Assembly (NCBI GenBank): GCA_910586015.1
Contig: CAJUGJ010000012.1
Span: 37,016-101,015, forward strand
Direction: 5' to 3'
DNA length: 64,000 nt
Origin: an uncultured Lachnospiraceae bacterium
GTDB taxonomy: Bacteria > Bacillota > Clostridia > Lachnospirales > Lachnospiraceae
Below are positions 17,663-27,000 of this stretch, piece after piece (position 1 is the first letter of the stretch; each line of letters starts with the position of its first letter). The notes below the pieces were generated by a model that saw only the letters and a list, made by a program, of their open reading frames with translations, was not told the origin of the DNA and searched no databases. A program made the position numbers and the translations under genes.

Positions 17663-18505
17663 TCATTCTTTTATTAACTGATTATAAACTTCTCTCTTTG
17701 GAATTCCCCGCTCTATAGCAACTTGTTTCATCGCTTCTTTTCGATCCATACCAGCATCTGTATAACGCTGCATATGTTCTTCTATTGATATCGTATTCCA
17801 CTGTTTATAGTATTCTTCCCTTTGCTTTTCACGACTTTTTCCTTCAATTATTAATACACATTCCCCTTTTGGTTCTTGTTTTTCATAGAAAGTAATTGCC
17901 TCAGACAAGGTTGTAGAAAATACGGTTTCATATCTTTTTGTTAGCTCTCTACACAATGCCATTTTACGTTCCCCTAAAACTTTATAAAGTTCTTTTAGAG
18001 TTTTAGTCAACCTATGAGGGGCTTCGTAAATAATCAGCGTTCTTGTATCTTCTACAAGCTCTGAAAGTACAGCTTGTCTTTCATGCTTATCCGCTGGAAG
18101 AAAAGCTTCAAAAGAAAATCGTCTGGTGGGAAGTCCTGAAATGGTCAATGCTGTCACACAGGCACAAGCCCCCGGAAGCGAAGTTACTGAAATTCCAGCT
18201 TCATATGCCATAGAGACCAATTCTTCCCCCGGATCTGAAATTCCCGGTGTTCCTGCATCTGTTACAAGTGCAATATTCTTTCCTTCCTGAAGCTGTTCGA
18301 TCAAATATCTTCCTTTTTCTATTTTATTGTATTCATGATAACTTGTCAATGGGGTTTTAATCTGGAAATAATTTAGTAATTTTATAGAATTTCTAGTGTC
18401 CTCTGCAGCAATCAAATCGACTTCTTTTAATATTCTGAGTACACGTAGTGTAATATCTTCCAAATTTCCAATTGGAGTTGCACAAAGATATAATGTGCCT
18501 GTCAT
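17663..18505 (-). CDS. rsmI: 16S rRNA 2'-O-methyltransferase RsmI
   Basis: A 280-residue member of the tetrapyrrole-methylase fold family that methylates the ribose of C1402 in 16S rRNA. It has LYLCATPIGNLEDIT at the N-terminus, AAEDTRNS, and the SAM-binding VTDAGTPGISDPG loop. Length is normal. It closes the minus-strand block trmN6-like / ricT / holB, with a gap of 51 bases to the previous gene. Confidence 0.95.
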   Translation of the reverse strand: MTGTLYLCATPIGNLEDITLRVLRILKEVDLIAAEDTRNSIKLLNYFQIKTPLTSYHEYNKIEKGRYLIEQLQEGKNIALVTDAGTPGISDPGEELVSMAYEAGISVTSLPGACACVTALTISGLPTRRFSFEAFLPADKHERQAVLSELVEDTRTLIIYEAPHRLTKTLKELYKVLGERKMALCRELTKRYETVFSTTLSEAITFYEKQEPKGECVLIIEGKSREKQREEYYKQWNTISIEEHMQRYTDAGMDRKEAMKQVAIERGIPKREVYNQLIKE

Positions 18506-18556
18506 AATTAAGTCCCTTCCTAATAGTATAAAATCTGTATAAAGTTATAGTAAACT

Positions 18557-19294
18557 TTAATATCCATAAATTTCATAAATTTCATCTGTATAAACATTAG
18601 GGCTTTTATAAATAATGAGTGGCTTTTCTATAAGAAGTCTTGACTTTCCTCCCTTAACACATTCTAAAAGTACCATATTCGGCTCTTTCTCTATATAAGG
18701 ATAAACAAGTCGCATCCGCTTTGGCTCTAACTTATATAAAGACAAAATTCGAATTAACTCTGGCAGACGAAATGGTCGGTGCACTAAAAAAAATCTTCCA
18801 TTTTGTCTTAAAACTTTTGCTGTTTCCCTCACCACGTCTTCAAAGCAGCATAATAGTTCATGTCTGGCAGCAGCCAAAGCTGGATCGGGATTTACCAATC
18901 CATGTGTATGAATCATATAGGGAGGATTAGAGGTAACGACATCAAAAGAGGCAGCCCCAAACAATACGGATGCCTCCTTTAAATCTCCAACTACAATATT
19001 AATTTCATTTTCCAAATGATTATATAATACACTCCTACGAGCCATATCTGCACTTTCTGGTTGAATCTCCAATCCAGTAAAATGTTTTCCCTTCGTCTTT
19101 GCCCGGAGTAAAATTGGAATAATTCCTGTTCCTGTTCCCAGATCTAGTACACATTCGCCTTCTTTTACTCTGGAAAAACCAGATAAAAGTACTGCATCCA
19201 TTCCAAAGCAGAACCTTCCTTCTGATTGAATGATCCGATAACCATTTCTCTCTAGGTCGTCAAAGCGTTCTCCTTGTTTTAACCATTCCTTCAT
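18557..19294 (-). CDS. tRNA1(Val) adenine-N6 methyltransferase-like (TrmN6/YabB)
   Basis: A 245-residue class I methyltransferase. It has the SAM-binding VLDLGTGTGIIPILL and the NPPY adenine-N6 signature in VVTSNPPYMIH. It is the equivalent of Bacillus YabB in the conserved rsmI neighbourhood and should modify tRNA, by family knowledge. Its start is 19 bases after the ricT stop. Confidence 0.9.
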   Translation of the reverse strand: MKEWLKQGERFDDLERNGYRIIQSEGRFCFGMDAVLLSGFSRVKEGECVLDLGTGTGIIPILLRAKTKGKHFTGLEIQPESADMARRSVLYNHLENEINIVVGDLKEASVLFGAASFDVVTSNPPYMIHTHGLVNPDPALAAARHELLCCFEDVVRETAKVLRQNGRFFLVHRPFRLPELIRILSLYKLEPKRMRLVYPYIEKEPNMVLLECVKGGKSRLLIEKPLIIYKSPNVYTDEIYEIYGY

Positions 19295-19313
19295 ATATCA
19301 TCATCCTTTCGGA

Positions 19314-20216
19314 TCAGTCATCTATATGGGTATCTTCTTTGCGCTCTAATAACTCTAATGCCTTTAATTCTGCATCTATTGCAACTTTTTCCTTTTTCTT
19401 TTTTGGTTTAAACTTTAAATCTTCTACATGATATTCCCGAATTTCCTTTTCGTCATTTTCTAGCTGTACAATTACTTTTACCAGTTGTTTGAGTACACTT
19501 ACACTTGTTACCTCTCCTCGCAGATGATCCGAAGTTGTTACATAATCCCCCACATTTGGAAGATGGCTATTTAATTCTTCATATGCTTCTTCCTCATTTT
19601 TCAGACAGCACATCAGTCTTCCACAGACTCCTGAAATTTTTGTTGGATTTAAGGAAAGATTTTGTTCTTTTGCCATCTTAATCGACACTGGGGCAAACTC
19701 AGATAAATGTGTATGACAACACAACTGTCTTCCACAGATCCCAATTCCGCCGACAATCTTTGTTTCGTCTCGTACTCCAATTTGACGCAGTTCAATTCTG
19801 GTTTTAAAAACAGCAGCTAGATCCTTTACTAATTCCCTAAAATCAATTCTTCCGTCTGCTGTAAAATAGAACAATACTTTATTGTTATCGAATGTATATT
19901 CGCAATCAATTAATTTCATTTCTAATTCATGTCTTGCAATCTTTTCTAAACAAATCTGAAAAGCCTCTTTTTCTTTACTTTTATTATTTCTTTCAATTTC
20001 ATCATCTTCCGGAGTTGCTGGGCGAATCACTGATTTTAATGGCTGTACTATTTTCGAGTCCTCCACCTGCCTAGGTCCAAGTACGACAAAACCGTATTCG
20101 ATTCCCCGTGCTGTTTCTACAATCACATGATCTCCCACTTGTATTTCATAGTCCACTGGGTCAAAAAAATAAATTTTTCCGGCTCTACGAAACCGCACTC
20201 CAATTACATTTATCAT
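19314..20216 (-). CDS. ricT: PSP1-domain protein RicT (YaaT)
   Basis: A 300-residue PSP1 protein of the Ric (Y) complex, which in Bacillus affects mRNA maturation by RNase Y, sporulation and biofilm formation. The cysteine clusters CGRQLCCHTHLSEF and CGRLMCC match those binding iron-sulfur clusters in the complex. The C-terminal tail is lysine-rich. It follows holB by 24 bases. Confidence 0.93.
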   Translation of the reverse strand: MINVIGVRFRRAGKIYFFDPVDYEIQVGDHVIVETARGIEYGFVVLGPRQVEDSKIVQPLKSVIRPATPEDDEIERNNKSKEKEAFQICLEKIARHELEMKLIDCEYTFDNNKVLFYFTADGRIDFRELVKDLAAVFKTRIELRQIGVRDETKIVGGIGICGRQLCCHTHLSEFAPVSIKMAKEQNLSLNPTKISGVCGRLMCCLKNEEEAYEELNSHLPNVGDYVTTSDHLRGEVTSVSVLKQLVKVIVQLENDEKEIREYHVEDLKFKPKKKKEKVAIDAELKALELLERKEDTHIDD

Positions 20217-20240
20217 GCAAAACTCCTTCCAGTTGTCATT

Positions 20241-21233
20241 TCAATTTTTTAAATAATCCTGTATTGTCAAAAGCATCAATTCTGCTGCTACCTCAAAATT
20301 AACATTTGCTTTTAGACGTAAACGAAGCTTTGAAATTGCCTCCAAAATCTCATTTAATCCCTCAAAGCTGATTACTCTAGCCTGACTGCGGATTTCACTT
20401 AGTTCTTTTTTATATAGTACACGATTGGCATCTCTTGTTGCTTTAAATATTAAGACATCTCGAAACCAAAGTACCATTAAATCCAAACATTCATCCATTG
20501 CCTGCTTTTTCTCTGAAAAGTATTTTAGAGCTTCTAAAAGTTCCTGATATTCCATTTCTCTTAAATATTTAAGAATATGAACTACTTCATCTTTTATTTC
20601 TCCAAATTCTTCTGAAGAAGAATACAAAATTGCCTTTCCAAGGTTGCCAGCCGAAAATTCAGCACTCAGTTCAGCCTGATAATCTGGAATCTGATATTGC
20701 TCCATCAAATAAGTCTTAATCTTTTCTTTTGCAACTGGCTTAAAATTTAATGTAATACATCGAGACAGAATAGTCGGAAGAAATCGGCTGCTATTATTGG
20801 TTAAAAGCAAAATTACTGCATACTCTGGTGGTTCTTCTAAAGTTTTTAAAAGTGCATTTTGTGCCTGTTCATTCATTTTTTCCGCTTCATCTACAATATA
20901 GATCTTTTTACGGCTGCTATAAGGTTTAATCAAAATATCCGAATTTAATTGAAGCCGAATATCATCTACACTAATAACCGACTTTTCATGATTGACACGA
21001 ATAATATCTGGATGATTTCCCGATATCGCCTGAAGACAGGACTTACAGTGTCCACAGGCACAAACTCCCCCTTCTTCACACTCAAGAGCCATTGAAAAAC
21101 AATTTGCCATTAAATTTTTTCCAACCCCATCTTCCCCATTAAAGATGTATGCGTGTGAAACTTTATCCATACGAATTGCATTTTGCAGATGTTCGATCAA
21201 TTTCTCATGTCCTACAATCTGTTTAAAATCCAT
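20241..21233 (-). CDS. holB: DNA polymerase III delta-prime subunit
   Basis: A 330-residue clamp-loader subunit. It has a Walker-A-like GEDGVGKN near residue 33, a four-cysteine zinc module (CACGHCKSC), VDEAEKMNEQAQNALLKTLEEP, and the SRC arginine-finger motif in TILSRC. It loads the beta clamp at replication forks. It sits in the standard Firmicutes block, 20 bases after yaaR. Confidence 0.94.
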   Translation of the reverse strand: MDFKQIVGHEKLIEHLQNAIRMDKVSHAYIFNGEDGVGKNLMANCFSMALECEEGGVCACGHCKSCLQAISGNHPDIIRVNHEKSVISVDDIRLQLNSDILIKPYSSRKKIYIVDEAEKMNEQAQNALLKTLEEPPEYAVILLLTNNSSRFLPTILSRCITLNFKPVAKEKIKTYLMEQYQIPDYQAELSAEFSAGNLGKAILYSSSEEFGEIKDEVVHILKYLREMEYQELLEALKYFSEKKQAMDECLDLMVLWFRDVLIFKATRDANRVLYKKELSEIRSQARVISFEGLNEILEAISKLRLRLKANVNFEVAAELMLLTIQDYLKN

Positions 21234-21253
21234 TCCTGCTCCTTCTCCTTATT

Positions 21254-21694
21254 TCAGGCCAGAATATCCAACAGGAGTCCACATATTTCATCAATCTTAC
21301 TTAAAATTGTGATCGCATCTTTCTCATCCTTTATCAGTTCTGTAGCTAATTCATCTAAATTTTTATCAATTAATCGGATCATTCCATAGACACGATGACG
21401 CCCCCTGCGATCCAAGAAATTTTCACGGCTGAATTTATGGGAATGACTTACAATTTCGTTCATAAACTCTTTGATTAACTCCCGATATCGCTTCATATCC
21501 CGTACATCCATATGTTTGGTCAAACGCTTTCCCTGTTGAATAATATCTTCCATTAAAACATTTAACCTAGCTTGAAGCTCCTGTTCTTCAATATTACTGA
21601 TTAAGGTAAATTTAAAGTTTCCATCCGTCTGTTGAACTGGTGCCTTTTGTTCTATTCGATTTGGTTGTTGGATTTGATTTACTTTAATATCCAT
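21254..21694 (-). CDS. yaaR: YaaR family (DUF327) protein
   Basis: A 146-residue helical protein with the DUF327 pattern (LTKHMDVRDMKRYRELIKEF, then VSHSHKF and RRGRHRVYGMIR). The function is unknown. Its position directly before holB is conserved from Bacillus to Clostridia. It starts ATGGATATTAAAG after AAGGAGG. Confidence 0.9.
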   Translation of the reverse strand: MDIKVNQIQQPNRIEQKAPVQQTDGNFKFTLISNIEEQELQARLNVLMEDIIQQGKRLTKHMDVRDMKRYRELIKEFMNEIVSHSHKFSRENFLDRRGRHRVYGMIRLIDKNLDELATELIKDEKDAITILSKIDEICGLLLDILA

Positions 21695-21804
21695 GAAAGT
21701 TTACGACCTCCTTCCCTTTTTATGATATTCTGTTTATCCTATGCCTGTCTTTTGTATGGCTTTTATTTTAGCACAGATTTTAGGAATTGAATAGTACCTT
21801 TTTC

Positions 21805-22422
21805 TCAAAGTTTGTCCTCTGAAACGTTTCTCTCTATCAAAATTTTACGTATCATCTCTATGATCTGCAATAGGCAATCTTTTTCCTCTATATTTTGATA
21901 TCTCTTTTGAATTCCTGCTCTGTCTAAATTTTCATCTGCAAAATCCTGTTCATCTGCTAAATATCTGCGGCATAATTCTGCATATTTAGGATATTTTTGT
22001 TCTCTCTCCCTTAAAAGCGCTCGATTTAGACGAATTCCATCTTCCACCTCTAAATAAATTGGAATAACGATATCTTTTCCAAAATATTGCTGTAATTTCT
22101 CATATCCCTCTAAAGTGGCAATCATAAGATAATCTGCCCGACTTAAATCAATTTGACCATCATTAGCAGTAAAATAATACCACTCTCCATATACAGTCTG
22201 ATAACAGCGACACTCAATAATTTTTCCTTCCTGTTCCATCTGTTTCATCTGCTGTACAGTTACAAAATAATATTGTTTTCCATTTTGTTCTCCGTCCCGA
22301 ATTGGTCTAGTTGTGTATCCTGTTACTGGAAGGAGAGGTAACTCACTCTTATTCATTAAATCTCTATATATCGTATCTTTTCCTGTTGCACTCTTTCCCA
22401 TCATCACAAACAACTTTGACAT
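21805..22422 (-). CDS. Guanylate kinase-like protein
   Basis: A 205-residue P-loop kinase with MGKSATGKDT as Walker A and TGYTTRPIRDGEQNG, which resembles the GMP-binding motif of guanylate kinase. In Bacillus this slot holds thymidylate kinase, so this is a replacement or a Clostridia-specific paralogue. A housekeeping gmk may exist elsewhere, so the substrate is uncertain. It lies 23 bases after the decarboxylase stop. Confidence 0.8.
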   Translation of the reverse strand: MSKLFVMMGKSATGKDTIYRDLMNKSELPLLPVTGYTTRPIRDGEQNGKQYYFVTVQQMKQMEQEGKIIECRCYQTVYGEWYYFTANDGQIDLSRADYLMIATLEGYEKLQQYFGKDIVIPIYLEVEDGIRLNRALLREREQKYPKYAELCRRYLADEQDFADENLDRAGIQKRYQNIEEKDCLLQIIEMIRKILIERNVSEDKL

Positions 22423-22445
22423 TATTTCAAAACCTTTCCTAATTT

Positions 22446-23927
22446 CTAAAAAGAAGTTTCTTTTAAAACCCTTATATATCTTCCCTCTTTATCCCACATT
22501 CCTTTTAACTGTAATCCACTCTTTTTATAAGAAAGCAATTCCTCAATTAAATATTGTTCCAATACTTCTCCTGGAACGATATAGGGAATTCCCGGTGGAT
22601 ATAAATAGATAAATTCTGCTGCTATATATCCAGAACTTTCCTCTAATGATACTGTTCGAACTTGTCTTTTCTCGATCTCATATTGCTGATACATTCGTTT
22701 TCGTTTCCACAATACTGAAGTTTGTATACAGAAACAATCTTCTTCCTTTTCACAGCAAGAATCAATTTTACTTAAAGTTTGAAATAGATAGTCCAGTCCT
22801 TCTTTTGTATCACACACAGAAGTCATACAAAGCACATAATCTCTCATTGCCATTTCTGGCTGTATTTTATAGGCAAGTAATATCTGATAAAGAAGTGTTC
22901 CCGTTAGGCTTACCTCTTGTTTCCCACAAAAAGCCTGAATGGATTTATGAATCCTCTCAGGCAATTTTAAAACTCTTAATCTTGTATGTTTGCATAAAAT
23001 TACAAGCTTTCCGTAGTCTTTTCTAAATTCGTTTTCCTCACTTGCCTGAACTAATGTCAAACATCTCCATGCTTTCGCTTTCTGATAAAACATCTGTAAC
23101 CATTCTGCATATTCGTTAAAACCTTCCGAATCTCTTTCTAAAAATTGAATACAACAATCGATCCCTGCCATAAGCAGATATGAGGGACTACTACTTTGAT
23201 AAATAGAAGAAAACAAATTTATTCGTTCTTTCCATAAAGCGTCATTCCAAAGTAATAAAGCTGTCTGTGTAAAAGAAGGTAGTGTTTTATGTAGACTTTG
23301 AATTACAAAATCGGCTCCTTCCCTGATTGGATGAGTAGGAAAATAGGAATGAAAACCAAAGTGGGCTCCATGAGCAGCATCTATTAATAATAGTTTCCCT
23401 GCCTTATGTACCACTTCTGCAATTTTACAAATCTCTGAAGTCATCCCTTCATAGGTCGGGGAGGTTAAAACCACTAAAACTGCCTCTGGATACTCCTCTA
23501 GTCCCCGCTTTACCTCCTCTAACCCAACAGCTTCTGGTATATTTGTATCTTTATTAATGTCCTCATATAAATATTCTATTTTTAGCTGTCGTAAAAATGC
23601 TGTATGATAGACCGATCTATGTGAATTTCTAGAAATCAAAATAGTATCCCCCGGCATAGTTACGGCTGAAATTCCAATTAAAATTCCAGAGGTACTACCA
23701 TTTACTAAAAGCAGGGAAAAGCGGCTGCCATAGACAGCCGCTGCACGTTTTTCTAAATCTAACAAAATTCCCTCTGGGTTGTGCAAATTATCAAATCCTT
23801 CTATTTCCGTAATATCCAAAGAATATGGATTTTGCATCTGCCATTTTGGATTTCTTTTATGACCAGGCATACACATTGGATACGATCCATCGATAGCATT
23901 TTTTTGAAGCTTTTCATATAAATTCAT
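22446..23927 (-). CDS. Orn/Lys/Arg decarboxylase-family PLP enzyme (YaaO-like)
   Basis: A 493-residue fold-type I PLP enzyme. The PLP lysine lies in IQSLHKTLPSFTQ, with the N-terminal MCMPGHKRNP and LLIDAAHGAHFGFH typical of the family. It would make polyamines by decarboxylating a basic amino acid, but which one is not readable. Position at the head of the kinase/yaaR/holB block matches Bacillus yaaO. Confidence 0.9.
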   Translation of the reverse strand: MNLYEKLQKNAIDGSYPMCMPGHKRNPKWQMQNPYSLDITEIEGFDNLHNPEGILLDLEKRAAAVYGSRFSLLLVNGSTSGILIGISAVTMPGDTILISRNSHRSVYHTAFLRQLKIEYLYEDINKDTNIPEAVGLEEVKRGLEEYPEAVLVVLTSPTYEGMTSEICKIAEVVHKAGKLLLIDAAHGAHFGFHSYFPTHPIREGADFVIQSLHKTLPSFTQTALLLWNDALWKERINLFSSIYQSSSPSYLLMAGIDCCIQFLERDSEGFNEYAEWLQMFYQKAKAWRCLTLVQASEENEFRKDYGKLVILCKHTRLRVLKLPERIHKSIQAFCGKQEVSLTGTLLYQILLAYKIQPEMAMRDYVLCMTSVCDTKEGLDYLFQTLSKIDSCCEKEEDCFCIQTSVLWKRKRMYQQYEIEKRQVRTVSLEESSGYIAAEFIYLYPPGIPYIVPGEVLEQYLIEELLSYKKSGLQLKGMWDKEGRYIRVLKETSF

Positions 23928-24007
23928 TTTTAATCTCCAATGTTGTAACTGTCTTTTTAATATTATAATAACATATCGAAGGCATAAAGTATAGTCCTGT
24001 TTATTTT

Positions 24008-27000
24008 CTATTCTACCTCTACACTACTTCCAATTCCGTTTCTTCCTCTATTTTTTGTAACAATTATCTTTCGTTCAACCTGCTCTTTTAATTCTGATAC
24101 ATGAGAAATGATTCCCACCAGACGATTTCCTTTTGTAAGTCCAACTAAGGCTTTCATTGCCTGACTTAATGATTCTTCATCTAAAGAACCAAAACCTTCA
24201 TCTACAAACATAGAATCTAATTGAATTCCACCTGTATAGGATTGAATTTCATCGGATAGACCGAGTGCTAAAGAAAGTGAAGCCTGAAAGGTTTCTCCAC
24301 CTGAAAGAGTTCTTACACTGCGTTCGGTGCCATTATAATGATCAATAACATTTAACTCAAGCCCCACTTTTCCTTTCATACTATCTGTGTCTTCCTCTCG
24401 CTTTAATTCATACTGACCACTACTCATTGTAAGAAGACGTAGATTTGCCCTCCTTAAAATTCGATCAAAATAAGCCATCTGAATATAAGTTTCCAGCTCA
24501 ATTTTACGTTTTCCACTTAATGTTCCGTTTGCGGTATCTGATAGACACTTCATCCAAATATATTTTTGTTCTATTAATGTAATAGTCTCTTGTCTATCAT
24601 GAACTGAATTATAAATTTCCTGATTTTTATGAAAGGCAGCAAAAATTTCATCTCTCTCTGCACTTATTTCTTCCTTTTTTCTTTCTCTTTCCTGCTTTTT
24701 AAGTAAAACTTCCTCTTCCTTAAAATCTCCAATCATATGGAGCTGATTTTCAAATGCAGTAATAGCCGCCTGCAATTCTGTCACTTTGGTATAATATTCA
24801 TTATATGATTTTTCAGCCGCTTTGTTTGCTTCTTCTAATATCCTTTGTTGATCTTTACAAACAGCAATCTTTGTTTTTGCTGTTTCTTTATTATCCCCAT
24901 TAAGAGTTTTAAGATATGCAGAAATTTGTTCTTTTATTCTATCTAGTTCTGTTTGTAACTTAGTCAGTTTCACCTCTAACTGATGAATTTGATCCTCTAG
25001 TTGCTTTATATTCTGCTCCTGCTTTAAGATTCTATCTTGTAACATTTGCTTTTCTAAAAATTTTTCTTGGTTATTCTTAATTTCTATCTCAATCTTACTC
25101 AACTGTTCCTTCAAAATATTTTCTGCCCACATTGCAGCTAGGAATGAGTAATCTTGTTCTATTTTCATTTCTTCTATATTATTTATAAATCTTTTTACTG
25201 ACAAAATACTATCTTTTAATTTTTCCTGCATTTCATTTCTGCGGTTTTTATGTACTTCCAACTGCTTTTCTTGCTCTTGTATTAAGTTAAAACATTCTTC
25301 CCGCTGTGTTCTATATAACTCTATTTCTTCTTGAAGTTTCTGTCTTTGTTCTATTTCTGTCTTTATCTTTTCTTCTAATATAGTCATAATTTCTGTCTGT
25401 GTTTGAAGCTCTTTTAAAATCTCTTCCCTTAAACTCTCAGGACATATACTTTTTCTTTCTTCTGTACAGACAGACTGCATTTTCACCATACCCTGTATCT
25501 TGTAATCTTTTAATATAGGATGTTCCTCTAGCCACTCTTTGATATTTGCTACTAATTCTTTTGCCGTCTCTTGTCCTATATTTAATTGTTTTTGTGTTAA
25601 TTCTATACGAATTTGAGTCTCATTTACCTTCTTTTGGCTCTCATCTTTTTGTTCTTTGAGTATCTGTTGTTTTTCCTTTAAAATTTCTTCTTTCTTTTGA
25701 AATATCTCCAACTGTTTCTTTTTCTCTTTTGTTTCTTTCCACTTTGTATCCAATTCCCTTTGATATCTATTTAATTTTTCTTTTACATTAGAAAGCAGGA
25801 TATCCAAACTTTCTGCTATCTTTGGCTGTTCTTCTAAAAAAGTCATTTTTGTAATTTCATTTTTTAATTGTTGTTCTTTTTCTGTCTTTTTTATCTGTAC
25901 TGTGGTTAGTTTTTGCTCTTTTTCATATAAGTTCTTTTGTAGTTGTTGTATTTGTTCTTCCTTTACAGCCAATAAATTCTTTAATTCTTCCCTTCGCTTT
26001 TGATCTTGTTCTGCTTTATGTAGTGAAGAAACAACTATCTGTTTTATTTTTTCTATTCGAAGCAACTCTTCCTCTGTCCATGATCCCAATAAGCTTTCCA
26101 AATCGGATTGTTGTTCTATTTTTTCTTGTCTCAAACCCTCTGCTATTTGTTCTATTTTTTGTATTTGTATCTGTAATTGTTGTTTTTGGTATTTCGCATC
26201 TGCACTCTTTTGTTCTACTTCCTTTTGGGCAAGAGAAAGTAGTTCTTTTTTCTGATCTAAGCTCTCTTTCTCTGGGACATTTTGTGCTAACTTTGCAGGA
26301 GAAGGATGATGAATTGAACCACAGACTGGACACATTTTACCTTCCTCTAAATGGCGTGCAAGCATCCCTGCCTGTGCATCTAAAAATAACAATTCTAATT
26401 CTTGATATTCTGTCAGAAGTTTATTTTTCTTATCAGACGCAATTAGATAATTCTTTTGACTTTCTTGAAGATACTGTTTTTGATTAGAAAGAACGTTTAA
26501 TTCTTTTTGCAGCATATTCACTTTCTCTTTTTGGTTTTCTAATTCACTTTGCTGCTGTTTTAATTTTAGAACCTGTATTTCTGAATCTTTCCGTTGTTCA
26601 TACTCTTTTTTGTACTCTTGTTGCTGCCTTCTTTGTTCTTCCTCTTGGTTTTTAGCAGCATCTCTTTCCTGTCGATATTGTATTTCTAAATCTTTTAATT
26701 CATTTCTTTTTAGAATTAAATCTTTAAAATCAGATACTGTCTGACTAAGTTTTTCTACTAAATTTTTGTAATAGAGTTCTTCCTCTCCAATCTTTTGTAA
26801 TGGAAGGAGTTGTTTTTCAAGTGTTTCTAATTCTGTTTTAACAGCTATATTTTCTGTATTTAACTGTTCTAATTGTTCCTTTTGTTCTATTTGTCTTTGT
26901 GTTTCCTTCTCCCACTCTTTCCAATCATATTTAAGTGTTTCACACTGTTTTTGAAGACTCTTTTGTTTCTCATTTACATGAAACAAAAATAGTGTTTGGT

